49,762 nt of DNA. Source: Herbaspirillum frisingense (GTDB taxonomy: Bacteria > Pseudomonadota > Gammaproteobacteria > Burkholderiales > Burkholderiaceae_D). The notes under the pieces are model-generated. The model searched no databases. It saw only the letters and a program-made list of their open reading frames with translations, and was not told where the DNA came from. The stretch covers positions 1 through 49,762 of the forward strand of contig WNDX01000012.1 in the NCBI GenBank assembly GCA_009914615.1, written 5' to 3'. This document shows positions 18,046 through 26,510 of the stretch, piece after piece (positions within the stretch are counted from its first letter, which is position 1; each line of letters begins with the position of its first letter). The translations under genes were made by a program, and so were the position numbers.

Positions 18046-18945
18046 TCAGCCGCGCCGCGCCGGCGTGAGCAGGTCACCCATGCCGACCCGATGCAGCATC
18101 TCGGCGCGCACGCGGTCGAGCACCGTGAAGCCGACGTCGGCGCCGTCCTGGCTGGGATCGATGTGCACGCGGAACGGGCGTTTGCCGAAGGGCGCATCGA
18201 CCACATCGACGATGGCTTCGGCCACCAGGCTGGCATCGGCGTCTTCCGGCACGATGGCGGCGAAGGCTTTCTGGATCTGCTCGCCGAAGCCACCGTAGGG
18301 CCCCGCCTCATATTCCACCGCGCGCTGGCCGTCGGCCGGCACGCCGGAATGAGCGAAGTGATTGGTCCCGCCGGTGAAAGCGCCGGGCACGATGATCGAG
18401 GTCTCGATGCCCCAGCGCGACAATTCGCGCGCATATTGCACCGCGATCGCATCCATGGCCGCCTTCGCCGCGAAGTAGGGGGCCAGGTAAGGCGGTGTGC
18501 CGCCCGCCGAGCTGCTCGACGAGACCCATACCAGCAAGCCTTCTCCCTGGCGGCGCAGATGCGGCAGCACGGCGCGGTTGACGCGCTGGGTGCTGAGCAC
18601 GTTGACGTCGTAGAGCTGGGCATATTGCTCTGGCGTGAACGCTTCAGCCGGGCCGAACACCATGTGGCCGGCGTTGTGGATCAGCACGTCAATGCGTCCG
18701 GCATCGGCGATCACGCCGGCGACGGCGGCGTCCACCGACGGCTGCGATTGCACGTCCAGTTCGACGGTGCGCAGATCCACGCCGTGTTCGCGCGAGAAGG
18801 CCGCCATTTGCTGTACCACCGGCGCATTGCGCGTGGTGGTATTGCGCATCGAGGCGTACACGGTATGGCCGGCACGGGCCAGGGCCTCGGCGGTGAGGCG
18901 GCCGAAGCCGCTGGATGCGCCGGTGATGAGGATGACTTTGTTCAT
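18046..18945 (-). CDS. Short-chain dehydrogenase/reductase (classical SDR)
   Basis: 299 aa. The N-terminal nucleotide site TGASSGFG (residues 8-15), the NAG motif (91-93) and the catalytic set Ser ~144, Tyr157 and Lys161 (YFAAK) are all present, so it should be an active NAD(P)-dependent oxidoreductase. The substrate cannot be read from sequence. ATG 18945 is preceded by AAGGAG on the minus strand. The frame is open far upstream through the next SDR gene, but that extension is only a shadow. It is probably co-transcribed with the SDR gene 52 nt upstream and controlled by the divergent LysR gene. Confidence 0.9.
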   Translation of the reverse strand: MNKVILITGASSGFGRLTAEALARAGHTVYASMRNTTTRNAPVVQQMAAFSREHGVDLRTVELDVQSQPSVDAAVAGVIADAGRIDVLIHNAGHMVFGPAEAFTPEQYAQLYDVNVLSTQRVNRAVLPHLRRQGEGLLVWVSSSSSAGGTPPYLAPYFAAKAAMDAIAVQYARELSRWGIETSIIVPGAFTGGTNHFAHSGVPADGQRAVEYEAGPYGGFGEQIQKAFAAIVPEDADASLVAEAIVDVVDAPFGKRPFRVHIDPSQDGADVGFTVLDRVRAEMLHRVGMGDLLTPARRG

Positions 18946-18997
18946 GATCAAGCTCCTTGAATGAATGTCTGCAATCGGTGTGTGGAGTGGATGGGGC

Positions 18998-19741
18998 TCA
19001 GATGATCCCGCCGTTGGCGCGCAGCGTCTGGCCGTTGATCCAGGCGCCATCGGGGCCGGCCAGGAAAGCCACCGCCGCGGCGATGTCCTCCGGCTGGCCC
19101 AGGCGTTCCAGCGGCGCCAGCTTGGCCAGGCGCTCCACCACTTCTTGCGGTTTGCCGTCCAGGAACAGCGCGGTGGCGGTCGGGCCCGGCGCGACGGTAT
19201 TGATGGTGATGTTGCGGCCACGCAGTTCCTTGGCCATGACATGGGTCATCGCTTCCACGCCGGCCTTGGTGGCGGCATAGACCGCGTAACCCGGCTGGTA
19301 AAGGCCGACCACGCTGGAAGACAGATTGACGATGCGTCCGCCGTTGCGCAGGCGGCGGCCGGCTTCGCGCAGGGTGTTGAAGCTGCCCTTGAGGTTGATC
19401 GCCACCTGGCGGTCGAAGAGGGCGTCGTCGCTTTCGGCTAGCGGCGCCAGCTTCATGATCCCGGCGTTGTTGACCAGCACATCAACGCCGCCGAAGGCCG
19501 CTTCGGCGGCATCGAACATGCGCGCCACGGCGGCGCTGTCAGCGACGTCGGCCTGGGCCGTCAAGGCGCGGCCGCCGGCGGCTTCGATGCGGTTGGCCAG
19601 CGCTTCGGCCTCGGCCGCACTGCCGGCGTAGTTGATGACGACGGTGAAGCCGTCGCGCGCCAGGCGCTGTGCGATGGCGGCGCCGATGCCGCGGGATGCG
19701 CCGGTGACGAGGGCGACGGTGTGCTGGGTCTTGTTGTTCAT
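18998..19741 (-). CDS. SDR family oxidoreductase, FabG-like
   Basis: 247 aa. It has TGASRGIG (13-20), NNAG (91-94), Ser141-143 and Tyr155-x3-Lys159 (YAATK), and the C-terminal GQTLRANGGII typical of FabG-like enzymes. AAGGAG is well placed before ATG 19741. This is the first gene of the minus-strand pair and is divergent from a LysR regulator 153 bp away. The true substrate is unknown; many plasmid- and accessory-borne homologues are simply called 3-oxoacyl-ACP reductase. Confidence 0.9.
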   Translation of the reverse strand: MNNKTQHTVALVTGASRGIGAAIAQRLARDGFTVVINYAGSAAEAEALANRIEAAGGRALTAQADVADSAAVARMFDAAEAAFGGVDVLVNNAGIMKLAPLAESDDALFDRQVAINLKGSFNTLREAGRRLRNGGRIVNLSSSVVGLYQPGYAVYAATKAGVEAMTHVMAKELRGRNITINTVAPGPTATALFLDGKPQEVVERLAKLAPLERLGQPEDIAAAVAFLAGPDGAWINGQTLRANGGII

Positions 19742-19862
19742 GGTGTTCTCCTTGGATGAGTGAAGTCGGATGTCCGGTGCCGCGTTGTTGCCGTTGCGTC
19801 GCGGTGTGAGAGAACTATGCGCTCCGGGCAGCGAAAGATAATCGGGCTAGAATGGCATTCAC

Positions 19863-19882
19863 TGTTTCCAAATTAATAAACA
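19863..19882. promoter_or_regulatory. Candidate LysR operator between the SDR pair and lysR
   Basis: TGTTT (19863-19867) and AAACA (19878-19882) form an inverted repeat with a 10-bp AT-rich centre containing ATTAAT. The location, just before the lysR start and in the divergent gap, is where LysR-type proteins bind. A TAGAAT (19848-19853) is a possible -10 for lysR, without a clear -35. Confidence 0.4.
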
Positions 19883-19894
19883 ATGGAAGGTTGA

Positions 19895-20851
19895 ATGGAT
19901 CGATTGGATGCAATGCGGCTCTATACCCGCATCGTGGAGCGCGCCAGCTTCACCCAGGCAGCGCACGATATGGCGTTGCCGCGCTCGACCGTGACCAAGG
20001 TCATCCGCGAGCTGGAGACCCGCCTGGGCGTGCGCCTGCTGCAGCGGACCACGCGCGTGGTGCGGCCGACCCTGGATGGCGAGGCCTATTACCGGCGTTG
20101 CCTGGCCATCCTGGACGATATCGAGGATGCCGAAGGCGCCTTCAGCGGCGCCCAGCCCAAGGGCGTGCTGCGGGTAGAGGTGCAGGGCACGCTGGCGCGC
20201 CATTTCCTGCTGCCGGGCTTGCCGGCTTTCCTGGAAAGGCACCCGCAGATCGAAATCCAGATGAGCGAGAGCGACCGCTGGGTCGATCTGGTGGAGGAGG
20301 GTGTGGATTGCGCGCTGCGCTACGGCAAGCTGCGCGACAGCGAACTGGTGGCGCGCAAGGTTGCGACGCTGCAGCGGCTGACCTGCGCCACGCCCGGCTA
20401 TCTCGAACGCTTCGGCACGCCCGCCGGCATTGAGGAACTGGGCAGCCACCAGGTCGTCGGCCTGCGCTCCATCACCACCGGCAACGTGACGCCGCTGGAA
20501 TTCGCCCAGGGCGAGCAGGTGAAGACGCTGAGCCTGCCCAGCGTGCTGTCGGTCACCGGCGCGGAAAGCTATCTGGCCGGCATCCGGCTCGGCCTGGGGC
20601 TGGCGCAGGTGCCGTATTTCCACGTCGAGAACGATCTGAAGACCGGTGCACTGGTGTCCATCCTGCCGGACAGCCCGCCGCCGCCCGCGCCGGTATGGAT
20701 GCTGTGGCACCGCACGCGCCAGTTGTCGCCGCGCGTGCGGGTCTTCCTGGAATGGGCCGCGCAGGAATTCGCCGCCCGCAGCGCCCAGGCGCAGCCGCTG
20801 GGCGAGTGGGGCGAGTGGGGCGAGTGGGGCGAGGGCGCGCCCGTGTATTGA
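19895..20851 (+). CDS. LysR-family transcriptional regulator
   Basis: 318 aa. An N-terminal winged helix-turn-helix covers about residues 1-60 (RASFTQAAHDMALPRSTVTK as recognition region). A periplasmic-binding-like effector domain follows (about 90-290). The sequence resembles the CrgA/DmlR-type LysR group that lies divergent from the oxidoreductase gene it controls. The C-terminus is odd: three copies of Gly-Glu-Trp encoded by a 9-bp tandem repeat just before the stop. GAAGG lies a few bases before the ATG. Confidence 0.92.
   Translation: MDRLDAMRLYTRIVERASFTQAAHDMALPRSTVTKVIRELETRLGVRLLQRTTRVVRPTLDGEAYYRRCLAILDDIEDAEGAFSGAQPKGVLRVEVQGTLARHFLLPGLPAFLERHPQIEIQMSESDRWVDLVEEGVDCALRYGKLRDSELVARKVATLQRLTCATPGYLERFGTPAGIEELGSHQVVGLRSITTGNVTPLEFAQGEQVKTLSLPSVLSVTGAESYLAGIRLGLGLAQVPYFHVENDLKTGALVSILPDSPPPPAPVWMLWHRTRQLSPRVRVFLEWAAQEFAARSAQAQPLGEWGEWGEWGEGAPVY
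20801..20833 (+). repeat. 9-bp tandem repeat encoding (Gly-Glu-Trp)n at the lysR end
   Basis: Three full copies and one partial copy of GGCGAGTGG. The unit is a multiple of three, so copy changes lengthen or shorten the tail without a frameshift. Confidence 0.95.
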
Positions 20852-20857
20852 CTGCGG

Positions 20858-21817
20858 CTAGCGCGCCGGCAGCGCCGCTTCCGGTGCCATCCCCTGCGCG
20901 AAGTCTTCGATGAACAGCCGCGCCACCGGCGACAGTTGGGTGCCGTGCCGCGTGACCAGCTGATAGGGCTCGCTGCGCGTATGCAATTGCAGCGGCAGGA
21001 TGCACGTCATGCCGAAGCGCGTGCAGAACTGCGCCACGTCCACCGACAGCAGCGCCACGAAATGCGGATTCTTTTGCAGCAGCGACAGCGTGGTGAAGGC
21101 CGAGGTGGTTTCCATCAGGTGCAGCGGGAAGCGCAGGTCGGCGTCATGGAATTCACGCTCCAGCGAAACCCGCATCGGCATGTTGGCCGAATACACCACC
21201 CAGCGCGAATCGGCCAGGTCGGCCAGTTGCAGCTCCTGGGCGTGCGCCAGCGGATGATTGACGCTGGCCACCACCGCCAGTTCTTCGTCGTGGATATTGA
21301 AGGCGTCGTACAGATGCGGGCGCTGGCTGATGCTGGTGCGGCAGATCGCCATGTCCAGCCGGCCCTGATCGAGCAGGCGCAGCAGCCGCGCGCTGGTGTC
21401 TTCCACGATTTCCACCGACAGCGAGGGGCGTTTTCCCAGCAGCCGCGTGAGCGCGTCGGTCAGCAGCGGCACCGCGCCCATGATGGTGCCCACCGCCAGC
21501 CGGCCGCCGTTGCCTTGCATGATCGACAGCATTTCCTCGCGTAAATGGGTGAGGTCGGTCTGGATCAGCCGCGCATAGCGGATCACGCAATGGCCCAGGT
21601 CGGTCGGCTCCAGCCCGCGGTTGGTGCGGGTGAAAAGCTGGGCGCCCAGGGTGCTCTCGATTTCCTGCAGCGCCTTGCTGGCGCCGGGCTGGGTCAGGGC
21701 CACCTGCTCGGCCGCCTTGAGCAGCGAGCCATGGTCGGACAGGGCGATCAGCAGCCGCAACTGGCGCAGATGCAGGCGGGACGTGATCGAGGCGAGCGAG
21801 GGCAGGGTGGCTTGCAT
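20858..21817 (-). CDS. LysR-family transcriptional regulator, GbpR-like
   Basis: 319 aa. The winged helix is at about residues 15-75 (HGSLLKAAEQVALTQPGASK), followed by the effector domain. The pattern resembles GbpR-type LysR proteins, which control sugar-binding-protein and catabolic genes; this subgroup call is tentative. It is divergent from the iron alcohol dehydrogenase gene, with palindromes in the gap. It converges on the other lysR gene with only 6 bp between stops. AAGGAAA precedes ATG 21817 on the minus strand. Confidence 0.9.
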   Translation of the reverse strand: MQATLPSLASITSRLHLRQLRLLIALSDHGSLLKAAEQVALTQPGASKALQEIESTLGAQLFTRTNRGLEPTDLGHCVIRYARLIQTDLTHLREEMLSIMQGNGGRLAVGTIMGAVPLLTDALTRLLGKRPSLSVEIVEDTSARLLRLLDQGRLDMAICRTSISQRPHLYDAFNIHDEELAVVASVNHPLAHAQELQLADLADSRWVVYSANMPMRVSLEREFHDADLRFPLHLMETTSAFTTLSLLQKNPHFVALLSVDVAQFCTRFGMTCILPLQLHTRSEPYQLVTRHGTQLSPVARLFIEDFAQGMAPEAALPAR

Positions 21818-21850
21818 GGGCGGTTTCCTTCGATAAGGGCTTCAGTATGA

Positions 21851-21875
21851 CTGTTGGTTATACCCATATCAACAG
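21851..21875. promoter_or_regulatory. Candidate operator of the GbpR-like LysR protein
   Basis: CTGTTG (21851-21856) and CAACAG (21870-21875) are perfect inverted repeats 13 bp apart with an AT-rich centre, 34 bp from the lysR start. A second dyad, AGCCAAG (21884-21890) and CTTGGCT (21899-21905), lies next to it on the dehydrogenase side. Paired sites are typical for LysR regulators. Confidence 0.5.
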
Positions 21876-21951
21876 CTTTCATTAGCCAAGCTGCCCGCCT
21901 TGGCTTAGAGTCTGGCTTTCAAAAGCAGGACACCAGAGGGAAGAGAGCGCT

Positions 21952-21980
21952 TTGGCGGGATCCGGCAAGGATCCCGCCAA
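21952..21980 (+). repeat. Perfect 12-bp inverted repeat in the leader of the alcohol dehydrogenase gene
   Basis: TTGGCGGGATCC (21952-21963), GGCAA, GGATCCCGCCAA (21969-21980). There is no T tract after it. It could be an operator or a stable RNA hairpin about 40 nt before the start codon. Confidence 0.8.
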
Positions 21981-22021
21981 CAGCCGCCGCTTCTGGAACA
22001 TCTATAAATCAAGGCTATGTG

Positions 22022-23161
22022 ATGGCACTCATCAATTACATTACCCAGGTCCAGTTCGACTACGGCGCTTTGTCGTTGCTGCAACAGGAATGCGAACGCA
22101 TCGGCATCAAGAAGCCGCTGGTGGTCACCGACATGGGCATCCGCAACGCCGGCCTGCTGGACAAGGTCCTGGCGCAGCTGAAGGACGGCGCCGCCGTCGC
22201 GGTGTTCGACCAGACTCCCCCCAATCCCAACGAAGGCGCGGTGCGCGCGGCGGTGGCGATGTTCCGCGAGGCCGGCTGCGACGGCATCGTGGCCGTCGGC
22301 GGCGGTTCCTCGATCGACCTCGCCAAGGGCGTGGCCGTGTGCGGCACGCACGACGGCCCGCTGAAATCCTTCGCGCTGATCGAAGGCGGCCTGTCCAACA
22401 TCACCGCCAAGACCGCGCCGGTGATCGCCATCCCGACCACCGCCGGCACCGGCAGCGAAGTCGGCCGCGGCGCCATCCTGATCCTGGACGATGGCCGCAA
22501 GGTCGGCGTGCTCTCGCCCTTCATCGTGCCCAAGGTCGCCATCTGCGATCCGGAACTGACGCTGGGCCTGCCGCCGCTGATGACCGCGGCCACCGGCATG
22601 GATGCCATCGCCCACTGCCTGGAAACCTTCATGGCGCCGGCCTTCAACCCGCCGGCCGATGGCATCGCGCTGGACGGCCTGTGGCGCGCCTGGGCGCACA
22701 TCGAACGCGCCACCAGGGAGCCGGGCGACCGCGAAGCGCGCCTGAACATGATGAGCGCCTCGATGCAGGGCGCGATGGCGTTCCAGAAGGGCCTGGGCTG
22801 CGTGCACAGCCTCTCGCACTCGCTGGGCGGCATCAATCCCAAGCTGCACCACGGCACCCTGAACGCGATCTTTCTGCCGGCCATCATTGCTTTCAACGAA
22901 AGCGCCGAGACCATGGTCAAGGACAGCAAGATGGCGCGCATGGCGCATGCCATGGGCCTCAAGAGCGGCGCCGAGATCGGCCCGGCGATCAAGGACATGA
23001 GCAAGCGCCTTGGCCTGCCGGCCGGCCTGGGCGAGCTGGGCGTCACCGCTGACATGTTCCCGCGGATCATCAAGGGCGCGCTGGCGGACCACAGCCACAA
23101 GACCAATCCGCGCGTAGCTTCGGAGCAGGACTACGAACGGATGCTGCAGCAATCCATGTGA
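22022..23161 (+). CDS. Iron-containing alcohol dehydrogenase (group III)
   Basis: 379 aa. The NAD-binding GGGSSIDLAKG is at residues 93-103. Metal ligands sit in the usual places: Asp194 and His198 in TGMDAIAHCLE, His262 in GCVHSLSHSLGG, and His277 in KLHHGT. It should oxidise an alcohol or hydroxy acid to an aldehyde or semialdehyde. The next gene then oxidises an aldehyde, so the two probably act in series. ATG 22022 has AAGG 7 nt upstream. The frame is open further left, but that part covers the palindromes and has no family similarity. Confidence 0.92.
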   Translation: MALINYITQVQFDYGALSLLQQECERIGIKKPLVVTDMGIRNAGLLDKVLAQLKDGAAVAVFDQTPPNPNEGAVRAAVAMFREAGCDGIVAVGGGSSIDLAKGVAVCGTHDGPLKSFALIEGGLSNITAKTAPVIAIPTTAGTGSEVGRGAILILDDGRKVGVLSPFIVPKVAICDPELTLGLPPLMTAATGMDAIAHCLETFMAPAFNPPADGIALDGLWRAWAHIERATREPGDREARLNMMSASMQGAMAFQKGLGCVHSLSHSLGGINPKLHHGTLNAIFLPAIIAFNESAETMVKDSKMARMAHAMGLKSGAEIGPAIKDMSKRLGLPAGLGELGVTADMFPRIIKGALADHSHKTNPRVASEQDYERMLQQSM

Positions 23162-23303
23162 TGGCACAGAATGAAGGCGTGCGGCGCGTGCCGCACGCAC
23201 ATGTTTGAACCGAACTCAACCGGTCGTTCCCGTTCCAGCGGGCGCGACCCTTCGCGCGTGACCCGGCAACGGGCGGCGCCAACGAACTCAGCAGGAGCCT
23301 ATC

Positions 23304-24893
23304 GTGAGCTTTAAGATCCTCGGACACAACTACATCGGCGGTGAACGCAGCGGCGAGGGCGACCTCCAGTTGCACAGCGTGGACGCCGCCACCGGCGCGC
23401 TGTTCGAAACGCCTTTCCTGACCGCGACCGAGAAGGAAGTGGCCGCCGCCGTGCACGCCGCCGAGAAGGCTTATCCGGCCTACCGCGTGACCACTTCGGA
23501 ACAGCGCGCCGCCTTCCTGGAAGCGATCGCCGACGAGATTGACGCGCTGGGCGATGATTTCATCGCGCAAGTGGTGCGCGAAACCGCGCTGCCCGCCGCG
23601 CCGCGCCTGACCGGCGAGCGCGCCCGCACCAGCGGCCAGATGCGCCTGTTCGCCAAGGTCCTGCGCCGCGGCGATTTCTATGGTGTGCGCATCGATACCG
23701 CGCTGCCGGAACGCAAGCCGATGGCGCGCCCGGACATCCGCCAGTACAAGATCGGTCTGGGCCCCGTGGCCGTGTTCGGCGCCAGCAACTTCCCGCTGGC
23801 CTTCTCGGTGGCTGGCGGCGATACCGCGGCTGCACTGGCGGCCGGCTGCCCGGTGGTGTTCAAGGCCCACACCGGCCACCTGGTGACCTCCGAACTGGTG
23901 GCCGACGCCATCGAGCGCGCCGTCAAGAAGACCGGCATGCCGGCCGGCACCTTCAACATGATCTACGGCGACCGCGTCGGCGCCCAACTTGTCAAGAGCG
24001 CCGGCATCCAGGCGGTCGGCTTCACCGGCTCGCTGCGCGGCGGCCGCGCGCTGTGCGACATGGCGGCGGCGCGTCCGCAGCCGATCCCGGTGTTTGCCGA
24101 GATGTCCAGCATCAACCCCATCATCCTCATGCCGGAAGCGCTGAAGCTGCGCGGCGAAGCCATCGCCAAGGATCTGGCCGGTTCGGTCACGGTCGGCGTC
24201 GGCCAGCTGTGCACCAGCCCGGGCCTGCTGCTGGGCGTGCGTTCGCCCGAGCTGAACGACTTCATCGAGAAGCTGTCGGCGGCCTTCGGCGGCACCGCGC
24301 CGGCCACCATGCTCAACAGCGGCGGCCTGACCCACTACAACGGCGGCGTGGCGCGCCTGACCCAGCTGCCGGGCGTGAAGGTCATCTCCACCGGCGGCAG
24401 CAGCTACACCCAGGCCGTGCCGCACCTGTTCAAGGCCGACGCCGCGCTGCTGTTCTCCAAGGAAGCGCCGCTGGAAGAAGAAGTCTTCGGCCCCTCGACC
24501 GTGATCGTCGAACTGGAAAGCCGCGAACAGCTGCTGGACTTCGCCGCCAACATGCATGGCCAGCTGACCGCCACGCTGCAAGCCGAAATCGGCGACCTGC
24601 AAGGCAACCGCGACCTGATCGCGTTGCTGGAACAGAAGGCCGGCCGCCTGTTGTTGAACGGCTTCCCGACCGGTGTCGAAGTGTGCGACGCGATGGTCCA
24701 CGGCGGCCCGTATCCGGCGACCTCCGACGCGCGCGGCACCTCGGTCGGCACGCTGGCCATCGAGCGCTTCCTGCGCCCGGTGTGCTACCAGAACTACCCG
24801 GACGCGATGCTGCCGGCGCCGCTGCAAAACGCCAATCCGCTGGGCCTGATGCGCCTGGTGGACGGCGAACAGACGCGCGCCGTGGTCGGCTGA
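23304..24893 (+). CDS. Aldehyde dehydrogenase, ketoglutarate-semialdehyde dehydrogenase type
   Basis: 529 aa, longer than most aldehyde dehydrogenases and close to the NADP-dependent 2,5-dioxovalerate (alpha-ketoglutarate semialdehyde) dehydrogenases. The catalytic Cys303 lies in VGQLCTSPG and the general base Glu266 in FAEMSS. The conserved FGASNFPLAFSVAGGDTAAA marks this subgroup. That reaction ends the non-phosphorylating pentose, sugar-acid and hydroxyproline pathways at 2-oxoglutarate; the real substrate here is inferred only. The start is GTG with AGGAG upstream. A 9-bp hairpin (23177-23198) lies in the gap before it. Confidence 0.88.
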   Translation: MSFKILGHNYIGGERSGEGDLQLHSVDAATGALFETPFLTATEKEVAAAVHAAEKAYPAYRVTTSEQRAAFLEAIADEIDALGDDFIAQVVRETALPAAPRLTGERARTSGQMRLFAKVLRRGDFYGVRIDTALPERKPMARPDIRQYKIGLGPVAVFGASNFPLAFSVAGGDTAAALAAGCPVVFKAHTGHLVTSELVADAIERAVKKTGMPAGTFNMIYGDRVGAQLVKSAGIQAVGFTGSLRGGRALCDMAAARPQPIPVFAEMSSINPIILMPEALKLRGEAIAKDLAGSVTVGVGQLCTSPGLLLGVRSPELNDFIEKLSAAFGGTAPATMLNSGGLTHYNGGVARLTQLPGVKVISTGGSSYTQAVPHLFKADAALLFSKEAPLEEEVFGPSTVIVELESREQLLDFAANMHGQLTATLQAEIGDLQGNRDLIALLEQKAGRLLLNGFPTGVEVCDAMVHGGPYPATSDARGTSVGTLAIERFLRPVCYQNYPDAMLPAPLQNANPLGLMRLVDGEQTRAVVG

Positions 24894-25057
24894 TCTCGGA
24901 TGCCGTGACAAGGCCTGCGCCTGGGTAAAGCTCGGGTGCAGGCCGGCAAGATCGTAGCAACTTCGCCGCACTCGATTGCGACGTCGAACAAGAAGACCAC
25001 AAGAAATCGAAACGGGGCCGCGGCGCAATGCCCGGCCTTCACCTACAGGAGGAGACC

Positions 25058-26275
25058 TTGAGGAATATCATCAAACGCGTGGCGCTGTCGGTCGCTGTCT
25101 GTGCCGCCATTGCCGGCGTGGGCGCGACGCCGATGGCCCATGCCGCCGGCGACACCATCAAGATCGGTTTCATCACCGATCTGTCCGGCACCTATGCCGA
25201 CATGGATGGCCAGGGCGGCATCGAAGCCATCAAGATGGCCATCGCCGATGCCGGCGGAACCATCAACGGCAAGAAAGTGGAATTCGTCTTCGCCGACCAC
25301 CAGAACAAGGCCGACATCGCCGCCAATAAGGCGCGTGAATGGTTCGACCGCGACGGCGTCGATATGCTGGTCGGCGGCGTGAACTCGGCGGCCAGCCTGG
25401 CCATGGGCAAGGTCGCGGGCGAAAAGAAGAAAGTCTTCATCTCGGTCGGTGCCGGCACCACGCGCCAGACCAATGAAGAATGCAACGCCTACACCATCCA
25501 GTACGCTTACGACACCACCGCGCTGGCGCGCGGCACCGGCGCGGCCATCACCCGCCAGGGCGGCAAGTCGTGGTACTTCGTGACGGCCGACTATGCCTTC
25601 GGCACCTCACTGGAAAAAGACACCAGCGACGTCGTGAAGGCCGGTGGCGGCACCGTCGTGGGCCAGGTGCGCGCGCCGCTGGCGACCTCGGACTTCTCGT
25701 CCTTCCTGCTGCAGGCGCAATCCTCGAAGGCGCAGATCCTGGGCCTGGCGGTGGCGGGCGGCGATGTGATCAATGCCATCAAGGCCGCCAATGAATTCGG
25801 CGTGAACAAGACGATGAAGCTGGCCGGCCTGCTGATCTTCATCACCGACACGCACTCGCTGGGTCTGCAAGTCACCCAGGGCATGTACCTGACCGACGGC
25901 TGGTATTGGGATCTCAACGACCAGACACGCGCCTGGGGCAATCGCTACTTCGGCAAGATGAAGAAGATGCCGACCATGTTCCAGGCCGGTGATGCCTCGG
26001 CCGTCGGCCAATACTTGAATGCGGTCAAGGCCGTGGGTAGCACCGATGCCGACAAGGTGATGGATTACCTGCGCAAGAACAAGATCAACGATTTCTTCAC
26101 CAGCAACGGCGTGGTTCGTCCGGACGGCCGCATGGTGCACGACATGTACCTGATGGAAGTGAAGAAGCCGTCGGAGTCCAAGCGTCCCTGGGATTACTAC
26201 AAGCTGGTGCAGACCATCCCCGGCGATCAGGCCTATATGACCAAGGCGGAATCGAAGTGCGCGCTGTGGAAGTGA
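25058..26275 (+). CDS. ABC transporter periplasmic binding protein, LivJ/LivK type
   Basis: 405 aa. The signal peptide is residues 1-29 (RNIIKRVALSVAVCAAIAGV..., cleavage after AHA), followed by a Peripla_BP_6 fold (IKIGFITDLSGTYADMDGQG). This type binds branched-chain amino acids, amides, urea or aromatic acids. The start is TTG 25058, because GGAGGAG sits just before it; an ATG at 25028 has no ribosome site and would bury the signal peptide. No permease or ATPase genes are adjacent, so it is an orphan binding protein. It is probably co-regulated with the two dehydrogenases upstream. Confidence 0.87.
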   Translation: MRNIIKRVALSVAVCAAIAGVGATPMAHAAGDTIKIGFITDLSGTYADMDGQGGIEAIKMAIADAGGTINGKKVEFVFADHQNKADIAANKAREWFDRDGVDMLVGGVNSAASLAMGKVAGEKKKVFISVGAGTTRQTNEECNAYTIQYAYDTTALARGTGAAITRQGGKSWYFVTADYAFGTSLEKDTSDVVKAGGGTVVGQVRAPLATSDFSSFLLQAQSSKAQILGLAVAGGDVINAIKAANEFGVNKTMKLAGLLIFITDTHSLGLQVTQGMYLTDGWYWDLNDQTRAWGNRYFGKMKKMPTMFQAGDASAVGQYLNAVKAVGSTDADKVMDYLRKNKINDFFTSNGVVRPDGRMVHDMYLMEVKKPSESKRPWDYYKLVQTIPGDQAYMTKAESKCALWK

Positions 26276-26367
26276 GACGCGCGTGACATGACAAGCCGGG
26301 CGGCGCTGGTGTCGTCGCCTGCAAGGTTTTTGAGCAGCAAGTCTGATGTGGATCGGACCATGTTCAG

Positions 26368-26399
26368 CGCATCCCGGGTGACCGGGGTGCGTTTTTTTT
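26368..26399 (+). terminator. Terminator after the binding-protein gene
   Basis: CGCATCCCGG (26368-26377), GTGA, CCGGGGTGCG (26382-26391), then T8. One G-T wobble in a 10-bp stem. Confidence 0.9.
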
Positions 26400-26510
26400 C
26401 GTCTTCTCGCTCTTTTCTATCGAGTCATTTTATCGAGCCATTCAGTCGTGCCGCGGAAGCGGGGGGTGATGCCGGTTTCGACGCATGCGGCAAGCGCTGG
26501 CGACGGTTGA

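Noticed and set aside
18946-19242. Long minus-strand extension of the first SDR gene
   Set aside because: It is the other frame of the second SDR gene; the start at 18945 has AAGGAG and the canonical Rossmann N-terminus.
25028-25057. ATG start for the periplasmic binding protein
   Set aside because: No ribosome site, and ten extra residues would precede the signal peptide; TTG 25058 directly after GGAGGAG is better.
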